A stretch of 64,000 bases of DNA from Collybia mongolica. Its lineage: Eukaryota > Basidiomycota > Agaricomycetes > Agaricales > Clitocybaceae. The position numbers and the translations under genes are program-made. Shown here one piece after another: positions 43,852-55,682 of the stretch (its first letter is position 1; each line of letters starts with the position of its first letter). The notes under the pieces are model-generated. The model had not been told where the DNA came from, ran no database searches, and was given only the letters and a program-made list of their open reading frames with translations. The stretch lies in contig JAAXNY010000009.1 in the NCBI GenBank assembly GCA_013420905.1, positions 806,001 to 870,000 of the forward strand, written 5' to 3'.

Positions 43852-44822
43852 TTATGCAAAAACCTTCCGAACACGAAGAATATCGCCATCTTCAACTTCG
43901 TCCGCAATTAGGCGGTCGTTGCGCAAGATACATTCTGAATCGGACAACTTTACAAGTTGAAGGGGCTAGATGCACAAGTTATTATGTTTTCAGAAGTCAG
44001 ATACCATGACTGACGTACAGATGAATCAGATGTGGTTATTCCAGCATGCGATGCCAGGCAGTCAAGAACCTTGCCAGTTACCAATGTCTGGATTCTCGGG
44101 CATAAGCAACCATCGCAAACCCTAGTAGTCTCACAGGGCACCTTACGAAACCAGAACACTTTTCTCAAAGTATCATTTATATCAATTTGTATGTTGATTC
44201 TTTGGTCTTGGGGCGGGGAGGACGATTTGTCTTTCGTGTCGCCAGGTGTGGCTTTATGGCGTATTTTCATGAGTTCCACTTTGCGATACTGCGCCAACTT
44301 AATGGGATCTGTCGGTACTTTCTTAGCGCGCCTAGTTCCGGGGTGAGGTAAAGACTTTGTTGATGAAGTGGGAAAGTTTTTTGCAAGGAGCACTCGAGCA
44401 TCATCACATTTCTTGGAAGCGTTCTCTTGCTGAAGGGTCGGGGTGCAAACGTGAGATTTTGGATGACGGTGTCTGTTGATGGAAAAGACCTCAGCAAGAA
44501 GAAGGCTTGACAAAGGATAATAGATCACATACACAGCGCAAAACGACTGATGACACAGAGAACATGTCACGGGCATTCTGGCAGCATCAGTGTGCGCATT
44601 GTAAGCGTTCAGCGTCGGTTTGGTGCATGTTTCTGTTGTGCAACGTTGAAGTTTCTGAAATGGAGTGGCATATCCCGCAGTAAGATCAACCGGGCACTGG
44701 TGAGCGTCGGGCGCTATGTGGTGTCTACAGAAATGTCTGCTACAGTGGCAGGTGATTGGAAGGAAATCCAATTCATTGCAGAATGGATGAGAGCATTGGG
44801 TACCAATATCAAGCAGATCCAT
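43852..44822 (-). CDS. AN1 zinc-finger plus ubiquitin-like protein (Cuz1/ZFAND1 type)
   Basis: Probable Cdc48/p97- and proteasome-linked stress protein. Introns 43966..44018 and 44473..44532 give 285 residues. Two AN1 zinc fingers are seen: CNELDFLPITCHCSRHFC with RHHIAPDAHQC, then CSLCHQSFCAVHRHPKSHVC, the latter complete only after splicing the 60 nt in-frame intron. A basic linker follows. The C-terminus is a ubiquitin-like fold with the typical end ILRNDRLIADEVEDGDILRV. That part is reached only by splicing at 44018/43966; otherwise the frame runs on to a stop at 43950. The start MDLLDIGTQCSHPFC matches the family. Its neighbour VPS2 is divergent by 116 bp. Confidence 0.85.
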
Positions 44823-44938
44823 TATACCGTCAAGGATGGTGAATATGCAGTACAAAACATACGTTAGCACAAGCAAACAACGCGCCCACCAACGCGATCG
44901 AGTCACCCGCAGCCGCATCCAACTCTCATTCCACCACC

Positions 44939-45889
44939 ATGAATATCATTGTAAGTCAGTCGACTGTCCCATCTTGCCCCAGTCTGACCGCTAACATGTA
45001 CAGGAAACACTCTTTGGTCGTACTGTAACCCCTGCGGAACGCTTGCGCCAGCACCAACGATCTCTTGCAAAGGCACAGAGAGAGCTTGACCGTGAACGCA
45101 CTAAGCTCGAGCAAAGTGAAAAGAAACTCATTATGGACATCAAGAAGAGTGCTAAGGCCGGTCAAATGGTGTGTACTCCGTCGACTTCATTCGGCATCTC
45201 GTTCACCACTCTTAGAATGCGTGTAAAGTGATGGCCAAAGACCTCGTCAGAACTCGGCGTTACGTACAGAAGTTCTATCAAATGAAAACGCAACTTCAAG
45301 CTGTGGGTCTACGAATACAGACTTTAAGAAGCAACCAGCAAATGGCGGACGCAATGCGAGGGGCAACCAGGGTAGCTCTCTTAATATTTGTCGACGCAAC
45401 CGCATTGGCTGATTCGGTTTCCTCGAGGCCATGGCTTCCATGAATCGAGGACTCAACTTACCAGGGATACAGAGAATTATGAATGATTTCGAGAAGGAGA
45501 GTTCGATGATGGACATGAAGGAAGATATGATGTCAGAAGCTGTGGATGATGTTATGGACCAGGAGGAGGACGAAGAGGAGGAAGGGGATAAAATATTAAA
45601 GGAAGTCTTGGATGAGATCGGTGTTAGTTTGTCGCAACAGGTTAGTCCTTTGGGTTGTTTTCGTAAATTTTTGCTAATAACTGACTAGCTGACGGACACA
45701 CCCACTGGCATCGTGAACTCGTCGTCACCACTCACAAATCGACAACCCGTGGCTTTGGGGGAGGGTTCTGGCCCTCATGCTCCAAAATCCAGTGATGACA
45801 AGTCTGGTGGTGGTGGTAGTTCTGGAGGTGAGGGGATGTCGGATGAGGATGCATTGCAAGCCAGGCTGGATGCCCTGCGCCGAGGTTAA
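44939..45889 (+). CDS. VPS2: ESCRT-III subunit Vps2/CHMP2
   Basis: Endosomal membrane-remodelling filament protein that recruits Vps4 for multivesicular body formation and abscission. Introns 44951..45003, 45169..45215, 45372..45427 and 45641..45688 give exactly 248 residues. It starts MNIIETLFGRTVTPAERLRQ and carries the basic helical core KSAKAGQMNACKVMAKDLVR and LGLRIQTL-like helix 2 (VGLRIQTLRSNQQMADAMRG). After an acidic stretch (DQEEDEEEEGDK) a Gly/Ser-rich linker leads to the MIT-interacting motif DEDALQARLDALRRG. The first coding exon is just 12 nt. The end is 70 bases from the convergent COG4 stop. Identity is firm. Confidence 0.95.
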
Positions 45890-45959
45890 TGAGTCGACAT
45901 GTGAACGTGTAACTATGTAAATATATATCCGAATATTTCACGTATAATCTTCCTGTTGT

Positions 45960-48786
45960 TTACAACTTGAGCCCAACGATTGCTCTTGCCTCGACGATAC
46001 TGAGCTTCCAAGTGATACCGGAACTATTATAAAATTCGTCAACATCCTCCTCCTGGCGTTGACGTTAGTAAGAGGTAGTGTGTATGAATATGCACATACA
46101 CTATCAAGGTTCAGTAATGTTGACATTTGCTGCAAACGCACAAATTTCTCTCGGGCGTCCCCGAAAGCAGTTTGCGAAGCCAGATAAGTGGTGATAGATC
46201 TCAAATCACGATCGAATCGAACTGCACCGAGCTGCACAAAGGTCGCGTCAAGAATTTCGTCCCTTGCGAAGATTTTCTAGGTACCTCAGTAAATCTGAGC
46301 CCCATGATCAATTTTTCCCAAGGGCGCAGCACGACATCAAGACTAAGACCGAAAAACAATCGATAATTACCATCTGTAAAAGTGTCCTATGTGAGGGCAT
46401 TAACTAGAGAGAGATAGAACCACAATATCAATAAAATACCTTATATCCATCGATTAGGCTTTCCCAAGTCTTGATGAAACGTTTCCTTACCACGTCTTGA
46501 TATTCGGCGCCAGAGTATGAATCGTCATCCAAAACGTAGGAAACATCCTTGTAAACATCCGGAATGAGGGTCCGAAGTCGGGGTCTCATCAATTGGTTGA
46601 AGAGTTGTTCCACTCCGACCTAATGATATGAGGACTAATTGTAAGAGATGAGCAAACAGGACAGAAGACATACCCTGAGAGTAGAGCGAAGCTTGACCGT
46701 CAAGTTAGCAAAATTAGAGAGGACATTCTTAACCGTTGGCTGGTTTTCTTCTAGGTAGTGCTGAGTGATTGTCTGGCTTATACCCATATCTCGCACGAGA
46801 CGTTCGAGATGTGAGGAGGACATATCCAGATCATTGAGAAGGATCTGGGAGTAGGTATGAGGTTCAATCAAAACACAACGTTGTTGCTCCCCATACTATA
46901 AACGTGTTGCGGTTCTCTCGTTCTACTCTATCCGCTTTCAAGTTGGCACTGGGGGAACCACTTGTGCGATACACATCATCCAATCGTTTCTTGATAATAC
47001 CGATGTAGTCGCGTTCCATGATTTCACGTAGGTGTTCGAACATACGTTCAAGACCGGCCAGAGATCCTGTGGATATAATACGCGAAATAACCACTTTTGT
47101 GATGTAAAATACGTCGTCAGGCGTCGTTGTTGTAGCCGGGGATTGAGTAAAATCTGTATTCGATAGACGGTGGGCCTAAATGACCAATTGAATCAAATTG
47201 AACGTAACAGGATCGTGGAGGTTTACTTTGTCAATGCTTATTCGAATATACCAAACCTCTAGCGGGATGTAATAAGACGTTGTTAACCCCTCGAAGAGAT
47301 GGTAGGATTGTGTAGAATTGAGAGAAAAGAATGTCCCCAGTTCCTGAGATGGACCTTCATCATTAGCGTTGGGCTCAACGTCGCGTGAGTCGTCCTACAT
47401 AATCACCAATGAGTGAGCCATTGCAAAAGAGAAACTCGTACTTTGAGGGCTTCAGCGAGAAATTTCTTGAATAAACTCCATCGTCCAATCATTCCTGACA
47501 TCTCTGATAGGATCTTGTCAATATCTCGAGGATCGACGGCAGCTTCTTCTAAGCTCGTCGAGGAAAGTGGTCGGCGTACCGATAGCGAAAACATCTGGGT
47601 TGGGAGGTCATTTGCAATGTCCAGCAGCTGACGAGGTTGAGCGAAAATAAAATCAGTGGTTACATGCGCTATGGACTTACTTTGCGCTTCATATCCCTTT
47701 CTTCCTCCCACCCATCGAGTAGCCTCTTGGTTACTCTGTCACACTCTTGCAATAGGCGTGCAACAACGCTTTTCATCTTGCCAGGACCGTAGTACTTTTC
47801 GACGACTGGCTGATGTTGATCAATAATCATGGCAATGTTTTCAAAAAGAGCCGTCAAGGCAGTGACATAATACAGAGGAGAGGAGGCTGGACAGGGGGGA
47901 TGTCAATGGTCGTTCCAGTACAACTCAGGATAGAAGTAGTACTTTTGGCTGATGCAGGTGCCCTTATTCGAACAAGGTCGACAACAAACAATGCATAAGC
48001 TTCGAGGCCCTCTGTTTCCCAACCAATGGCCGGGAACAATTTGAAAAAGCGGCTAGTTGCTGTCGAATCTCGTGATCGGGAGGCTTCGTCGAAGTTTTGT
48101 CGGAATATCGAAAGGAGATTCTCCCTGGAATTTTGTAGCGTCTGTGCAGGAGGTAGATGGCTTTCCGAGGTAGGCTGTGCGTAAAGGTAAGGAATTTAAA
48201 GTGTGACTAGTATAAGTTAGACTGACAACTGCTGATTCAGCAAATGCGCCAGATATCACTTCCAGTGGCAAGGACATTGCCCTTGCACAGTGCCTAGTGG
48301 CAGATTCCCAATCCTGACTCTCGATGGAAAATTGAAGAGCGACTAAAGAAGACTACAATAGAATCATAGGGTCAGATAATCAACAGAAAGGTGCATGGAG
48401 GTGACCTTAAGCTCGATAACTTGACCAACACGATCACCAGCCTCCCGTACGCGTCCCATCTCTTCATCCAGTGAGCGCACCTTCCCACCGACGCGACGTG
48501 CGGTTTTCGCGGTGTTTGAGACTTTCTCCGTTAATAACGAAGCCTCAAGATGCAGTCCATCAAGCTTGGGTAACAGGGATTGCAGACGGGTGAGAGCTGT
48601 CACAATGGGTTCTCTGGCATTTAAGAGCTCAGTTAAGGAACTGGACAAATCCGCCTCCTCAGACTGGAGCTCAGCAAGGCATGAGAGGATATCTGGTAAG
48701 TTGGTTAATGTCCTTGGATTGCACCGTTTGGATGGGACCTGTTGTTGGCGCTGAAAGCCGGCCGAGCTAGGACCACCCGCAACCAT
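45960..48786 (-). CDS. COG4: conserved oligomeric Golgi complex subunit 4
   Basis: Lobe A subunit of the COG tethering complex for retrograde intra-Golgi vesicles. It starts MVAGGPSSAGFQRQQQVPSK at 48786. The N-terminal coiled coil carries the family block GGKVRSLDEEMGRVREAGDR VGQVIELK; later blocks are RLLQECDRVTKRLLDGWEEE, VISRIISTGSLAGLERMFE and VGVEQLFNQLMRPRLRTLIP. The end is KLSIVEARAIVGLKL, which corresponds to the conserved C-terminal helix. About eleven introns give roughly 740 residues. It is convergent with VPS2, and both gene products serve endomembrane traffic. The identity is well supported; a few intron borders in 47,900-48,300 are approximate. Confidence 0.88.
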
Positions 48787-49060
48787 AACCTACAAGGTGA
48801 TTCCAGAATCCTCGCAGCTTGCAAGTCTTAATAGACTGAATAACGTGACGGGTAATGCGGGAAGCCTTTGCACAACAAAGCCAACATGAATGCACTGCTA
48901 ACTTTTACCTCTGTGACTTGTCCCCAACGAGCCCTAGGATAATTAAACATGCATATGATATGTAGGTGAATATATGTACAGTATTCTTAACGATGTTTCC
49001 TCTTGTTCCACAGTTAATCCAACAAAGCCACGACGAACGACGCACACATAGCTATAGTCA

Positions 49061-51407
49061 TCACCCACTAAAACTCCAGATTTTAATATTCGTGTCATCA
49101 CTTCCAGAAACAATTTTATCCTCTCCAAGAGCCAAACAGCTCACGGCTGCCTGGTGGCCTACAAGGGTAGCAGTGCAGCGCCCCTCTTCCCTTGACCACA
49201 CCTAGATATTACCCCTGAGGTCAGGAAATCCATAATAGTATGATGCTTTACTATACCTTGATTGTGCGATCATGGCTCCCGCTGACCAGACGCAATTTAT
49301 CACTTGCGACCCCCCAAACACCTTCTATGTGACCGAACAACGTCCGCAATGATTGTCCTGTTTCTATATCCCAGAGTTTGATAGTGTTATCGAGACTTCC
49401 AGAAATAAGCATCGGCTTTTTGTGGTTCACAGAAATTGGTAGAGCTGAAGGACCATTTATATTTGTGACAATGGGTAATGGTCGGTTGGAAGAATGATAC
49501 AATGGCCCTAATGCTTGAGCAGATGGCTTGGGAGTACGTGCTCTGACTTCGTCACCTGCTTCACTGATTCTGCCCTCAGCGATCTCGTTGTCGTCATCGC
49601 ACTCGCTCGCCGGCAATAACTTCATGCTTTGCACTTGTCCGACATGACCCGTCATGGTTCGCACACATGTCCTAAGGGTCAGATCCCAGAGCTTGATTGT
49701 TCCATCATCAGAAGCAGAGAAGAGCATTTTCCCGGTGTCAATGTCAACTGACGAGCAACTCGAAGGCGAAGCTGATCCGGAGACATCGAAAAGCGACACA
49801 TTTGTGGAAGGCGACCGTGAGCTGGGGTTGGAGTCCCACAGTTGTACGGCGTTAACCCAATCACTGTGTCCTCTGAGAGTAAAAGCCCCGCCCGTTCGTA
49901 AATTCCACACTTTGATAGTGGTGTCTACACCTCCACTTGCCAGGACGTTTGAGTCAAAATTCAGACACACGACACCTTCTGAATGGCCTGTCAACGTTCG
50001 AATGCATTTTCCTCTTCTCCAATCCCAAACCTTCAGCGTGTGATCCATACTACCAGTGATCAGCTTGACTTCATCGAACTGAAGTGTCCTCACTGCACGC
50101 GTGTGGCCCTTTAGACAATGAAGCTCGACCCCCGTCTCCATGTTCCAAACGCGCACCGTGCGATCATATGATCCAGTGATGAGGACAGGGAATGCAGGAT
50201 GGGAAAGTGTCTCGCTGAACTGTAAGCACATGACGCCGTCCGTATGGCCTTTAAGGGTGCGGACAGTGCATCTGCCTCTCCGCCAGTTTCGTTCGATGGT
50301 CATGCGTTCGCTATACACATCCTTCCATGGGCGGGTTACTGATTCCGTAAGGGGAAGAGGAGGATTGGGAGCGAGGAGGGCACATGAAGACGGAAGTGTA
50401 CATGGTGATGTATCCGGTTCAAGTAATCGTGTGAGCGAAGAAGACGAAGAGGGCGCGGAGTTCGAGAGTGTATTTGACGGAGGACAGGATACTTCGGAAC
50501 GCTGCCGCTTCAAAGGGTGTGCCAAGAGATCTGCCGAATCGTCTAGGCCCCGCTTGAGCGACGGTAGCGACAAAACAGGGGATGGTGGTGGGGATCTAGA
50601 CTGCGGGCGATAGCTACGCTTCTTCTCAAGTATCGGCAAGCCCCAACCGCATTTATGACACTTCTGCCCGATGTGCTGCTCACAGATACCCCGCCAGAGG
50701 ATGTCGTCGTCAGCAAGGCCCTTCCATTTCCGAGTAACCTGAGCAGCGCGGCAGAGGGAAGTGGCATCAAGATATCCGAGGACTTTGAGGGAAACCTCAC
50801 GGGGAAGGATGGCGAAAGGGTCAATGCGGATGAGATGGGCGAGTTGTTCGGTTAGTAGAGAGAGTTGGGAGAAACAACACATCGTTAAGAGTCCCTGCAG
50901 GATAAGTGCTCGTCGGGGATGTGAAGAGGACGAAAAGTTGGACCAGACTGCGTTGACTGCCTCCCGCTCTTCCAATGGCATGGCATCTAGAGACTGTTCG
51001 ACTATATATTAAGCATCCATCGTAAATCAGTTAAGGTGAATACGCACCTGTTGTAATTTGAGATTTGTCCCCTCATCAGCCATCCGTTGGTGCCGAACGC
51101 ATAATTTGCGTGGCAATACCTGCTCCGTAGGTAGAGGCGACGCTGAATCATGTTCGACCTTGGAGCTGGAAGTGATATTTTCAGCATCATCAAGGACAAT
51201 CGTAGAGCCCAAATTCATCGGAAGCTCCGAGACGGGTATGGTAGGGGAATGTACTGGTTGTGGATCACTGGCGAGGCGGGCGGGGGGAATGGTATCGCAA
51301 ACGTAGGAAGATGGTGGGGAAGTAGCGGACATGATGAGGGAATTGTGAAAAGAGGAGAAGCGAGAATAGAAAGATTCATTAGACGACTCTAATGAAACAG
51401 TTGACAT
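49061..51407 (-). CDS. MET30: F-box/WD40 protein, Met30/SCON-2-like
   Basis: Substrate receptor of an SCF ubiquitin ligase. The fungal family controls sulfur metabolism and cell-cycle factors. It starts MSTVSLESSNESFYSRFSS at 51407. The N-terminal region has the family helix AVNAVWSNFSSSSHPRRALI. The F-box is FAILPREVSLKVLGYLDATS with the adjoining block DILWRGICEQHIGQKCHKCG. A proline/serine-rich linker follows, then seven or more WD40 repeats such as LKGHTDGVMCLQFSE, LITGSYDRTVRVWNMETG and VSGSDDTNIKIWSF near the end. The first intron acceptor must be the second of two nearby AGs (GAACAG) to keep frame. Roughly 740 residues. The match to Met30 rather than Cdc4 rests on the CGWGLP block after the F-box. 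Confidence 0.88.
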
Positions 51408-51677
51408 GTCAGTTCAATGATTGCAACAAGCCTGGACTTTTTTTAATTTTATAATCAAAGTACTTCGACTTGCGTCACATGTCGCCATTCAATTAAATGA
51501 CTTGTGCCCCCCCGTATCACTATCACGCCACTATTGCACTACATTTGCATATTATACGTTCACACCACAAACAACTTGAATTCAATACAACTCGTGGTGT
51601 TCGATTCAAGACATATATATAGAAGAAGAAAAAAACCGTGAGCAAAAACTACAACACAGCCTCCGCCAGCTTTCTCG

Positions 51678-53350
51678 TCAGTCCAGCGTGATCTTCAGCT
51701 GCTCAAGAGGTATCGGCACAAATTTCTCTAGCACCACACCCCGTGAGGCCAGCTCCGGTTCGCAATGTGGTGGAACCAGCTGCCGGATTAAATCCGGTCG
51801 TACAGAGAGCTCTATGACAACATAAACATTGGCAATTTCGTCAACGGGAAAATGTGCCATAACCACTCACCCTCACGCGTAAAGTCAAAGAGCAAGGGGA
51901 AATCTTTCCCATTGGGCATTCTCGCACCTTCGACCCGAAGTTCGTCGAAGAAAGGATGAATCATCGCTTCAATTGCACTAAGCCGCGCCCCAGGTGTATA
52001 CTCCAACAGCTTCGACACCAGATCTATTGCCTCCGGAGCCGTGCGAGGACGAAAAACCTAAAAAGTACATACGGACATGTGAATGACGCAACGTTTTCTA
52101 ATGCAATAACGCACTTTTGAGAAAGGATGAGGTTTGATCTGCGGGAACTTGTGTTCCATGTAGTTTGGGTTCATTGTCTTGATCTGTTCTCTAGAGGGCG
52201 TCCCAAGGACTTTGATAATCTCGACCAACTGGTCTATTCCGCTCTCCCCCGGGAATAATGGTTGGCCTAGCATCAACTCTGCCATAACACATCCAGTTGA
52301 CCAAATGTCTATACCGATCAATTTTCAATGTTAAAATTCCAACAGCCAACCAGGGACACACACCAATATTAGTTGTGTAGTTCGTAGCGCCAAAAATGAG
52401 CTCCGGAGCTCGGTAGTATCTCGAGCAGATATAGCTGACATTAGGTTCTCCAGCAACTAGGATCTTTGCAGAACCAAAATCACAGAGTTTCAATACACCG
52501 GTCGCGGGGTTGAGTAGAAGGTTCTGAGGCTTTATATCCCTGTGGCATATGCCAACAGAATGGATGTAAGCCAATGACCGCAGGAGCTGATACATGTACA
52601 ATTTGATCTGTAGCATTGGCATGGGCTGCTTGAGCTTGGCGTAATGGCGGCTGGCGCGATAAACTGTTTCTGGTACATATTCGAGTACAAGGTTGAGATA
52701 CACTTCATCTTTCTGTTGGTGAACGTACGTTTACAGCGTCAGGAAACAGAAGGACGTAATATACTGCTTACCTTATCGCCATTCGAGTAGAAGAAAGCCT
52801 TCAGGTCGACAACATTTGGGTGAGAGACAAGTCTCATGATTTGCAGCTCGCGATTCTGAAAACGACATGATCCTCGTCAGTGCCATACTAGTACAGAGCA
52901 CTACAGCTGTAGCAATAACGGAAGGAAACAAGAAGTCTGACCTTGAACCGCTTGTCCTGCAAAACCTTCTTGATTGCTATATCATCGCCATCCTTTGGTG
53001 TTCCGACAAGCCTGGCTTGGAACACGACGCCAAAAGAACCGTTACCGATGACTTTGCAATTGGTGTAAGAGATCTCTCTAGTCTCGGCAGACTTGCCGTC
53101 GGAAGCAATAACCTTCACGACCTTGTGGGGGTCGTCGATGGCTGATAGACGAGAAAGCGCGTGAAAGGTGTATCGATGAGAATCGATTGATGATAAAAGA
53201 GTAAGAGAATGTGGTAATGAGGGAGAAACGGGGCAGAGAGGGGTGAGATTGAAAAGGCGATTATTGAGTAGGGGTTTGAGACAACGATTGTTAGAAAGAA
53301 GAAAACGCACGAGATATCTTGACACCGTTTATTGGGCCATGGATAGACAT
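51678..53350 (-). CDS. GSK3: glycogen synthase kinase 3
   Basis: Constitutively active Ser/Thr kinase of the GSK3/shaggy family. Start [13 protein letters not shown] at 53350. Kinase motifs are complete: [11 protein letters not shown] glycine loop, [12 protein letters not shown] with the catalytic lysine, [13 protein letters not shown] catalytic loop, CDFGSAK, and the activation segment [18 protein letters not shown] with the autophosphorylated tyrosine. [19 protein letters not shown] and [20 protein letters not shown] complete the C-lobe. The C-terminal end [10 protein letters not shown] is beyond the kinase fold. Intron 1 (53142..53310) is 169 nt, about three times the local norm; the others are 50-70 nt. 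About 400 residues. Identity is certain. Confidence 0.95.
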
Positions 53351-55682
53351 GATTGAAATGAAGTAGCTATACAGCACAGCAAAGCTGAAGGAGAAAAGAG
53401 AGAAGAAGCGGAGAGAAAGTCGGGCGGGCGCCTGCAGGAGACGAAATACAACACGAGGAGCTGTGCAGACGAAAGCGAGGGCAAAATGAAGCTACGGAGC
53501 GGGAGAAAACGGAAAGCGACGAGATGAATGGGCGGGATGTGTTTAAGGAGGAGGAGGGAGGGATGTTTGTGCTGGGAACGGGGGGGAGCAGGAGGACACA
53601 ACCCACTGATCAAGTGACCCCCCAAACAGCACAAATAAAACCAAATACACGAGGAACAAGTTAAAACGAAAATCGACATGGACTCTTCATTCGCCTAATA
53701 CTCGAAATGACAAGACACGATTGTCAACCATTCAAATAATGGGCCATCGTTCATCGAATCAACGACCATCTTTAAATTTCATTTCGCTACTTCAACCTTT
53801 TTAAATGCAGCAGTCTGTCGACCCTTGGCAACTGCCGCCAACCAGGCCTCATGATCATGACTCGTCGCTCACCGCAACGAAAATCTCGTTTTAGTTAGGC
53901 ATTCTGGTAGGTACTTTCACAGATCTCTGTACACCTCAGGATCATCTCACCCTCACATATCGGCTTCTCTTGGTATTGTCAAAGGGATTTGTGTTGCCCT
54001 TTGTACAATTGTGTATCCGGGATCGCAAAAGTAAAACTTCGTAGCTAATATATAATATCTCCAGTCTTTTACCTGGAGTGCACCAGAGTACGCTCACTAT
54101 GGATCTCTACTGTTAATGTTAGAGCCCAATCTTGGGTCAAACGAAAACAGATCAAAGTAATCACTTCACCCTCTTTCAAGTCTACATGGATGGATAAACA
54201 TTGAACGAAATACCAAGAATATCCCAACTTCCATTGGTGTACACAAAAAAACATGGGCATATGATGTTCCTGGGATTCCGCTAAACGCCACGATAACGAG
54301 TGTGTATATCATGCGACGTGCATGTCAATGCAACCTGCTCTTCAACCCCTCCAGGAAAGCGAAGAGAAAACTATGGCCACAACTGTTGCCCACCTTGATC
54401 TTAAAAGTTGGTGTGAAGTATGGCCTGCGATTTGAAGTTGACGTCCAGTTGAACATGTTGCCAAAATGTCTGCATGCTCAAATGGCAAGGGTTCCTCGGC
54501 GTGGCAAGCAACCACGTTCAAAGTTCGAAATGGCGCGAAAAAGCTCAGTCGCTCTGGGTAGCACTGTCGGGTCGTATATAGGGGAAGGACGCACCACCGT
54601 GAGTGTAATTCTGCATGTAGCTGCGAATCGAAAAAGTGATACAAAATACAAATCGATGATGAATGGTACAATCATATTTGTCAATCGATGGCGAGCTGAA
54701 ACGTCAGCGCTCAGCCGGCATGAAAATCTCCGGTATAACTATAACATTACATATAACTCTCATTGCATTCCTCGGCATTTAAGTATCCAAACCTCGCATG
54801 TTTACATATATATATGCAACTACCGTGCGATCGCTTCAAGCTCTCCATCGCTGATTGCCCCCCCTCATTTCTCCATATTTAGGCTCATTTATGTTCATTC
54901 AACATCAGGATGTATCAGCGCGCTGAATTGGGTCTCTGGAACTCTACCCAAATACGCCGAGACAAAGCTATGAATTCTGGAAAGAGATGGTGGGTAACGG
55001 CATGGCAGTTATTAACTATTGGTGAACTTCGATGCCCTCTCTTGGTGGTTGATATAAGCAAGAGATCGGCGACAAGCACTAGCTCTTCATTACTAAACTC
55101 TTTGAACATCAAATTGACAGCATGAGCATAATTTTAGCCACAGAAACACGATGGAGACCATACGCGGCCTGGCTCGGTAACACATGGTGGTGAGAGAAAT
55201 CGATCCGAAGCGACGACTAGCCTAACAAATGGACATGACGAACAGTGGCTTATCCTCGGACATGACTCTCCCGCAATCTGCGTCTACAACAAACAACCTT
55301 AAGTCCTTGGAGCCTTTGCTATTATTACCTGGTTGGCAGGAGATCCGGCTGCTAGTACTGGAGATTCCATTTGTAATTATTCTGGTATTCTTCAAGGGCA
55401 AGCTTCAGGCTCGAAGCTTGTGTCGAACGCCCCGCAAGTTAACCTCAGCTCATTCGCTACACCATCGATGACCAACCCCTCAGCTTTTGGGAGCCTATCG
55501 CCCGCCTCCTGTCTTCCCATTTTCCGTTTATCCTTTTGGTCGTATGACCGTGGCAGAATATTCCGTACCGAAGGAAGAAGTTTTATCATGATGCGATTCA
55601 TAAAGTTTATATCTCACAACCTCTATAAAACTCTCATAAGTGGCCGTCGGTAAGAACACCAACTGTCTCCACTCTGCCAATC
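53351..55682. other. 2.3 kb gene-poor interval upstream of GSK3 and MFS genes
   Basis: No gene can be supported here. The part next to GSK3 (53,350-53,620) is strongly purine-rich on plus, so the GSK3 leader would be C/T-rich. Open frames such as 54302-54973 (+) or 54342-54671 (-) overlap, lack motifs and have no intron support. The interval must contain the promoters of the divergently transcribed GSK3 and MFS genes. Confidence 0.5.

Noticed and set aside
54302..54973. 223-codon open frame on plus in the gap upstream of GSK3
   Set aside because: No motif, odd composition, overlapping frames on the other strand and no splice structure. Likely chance.
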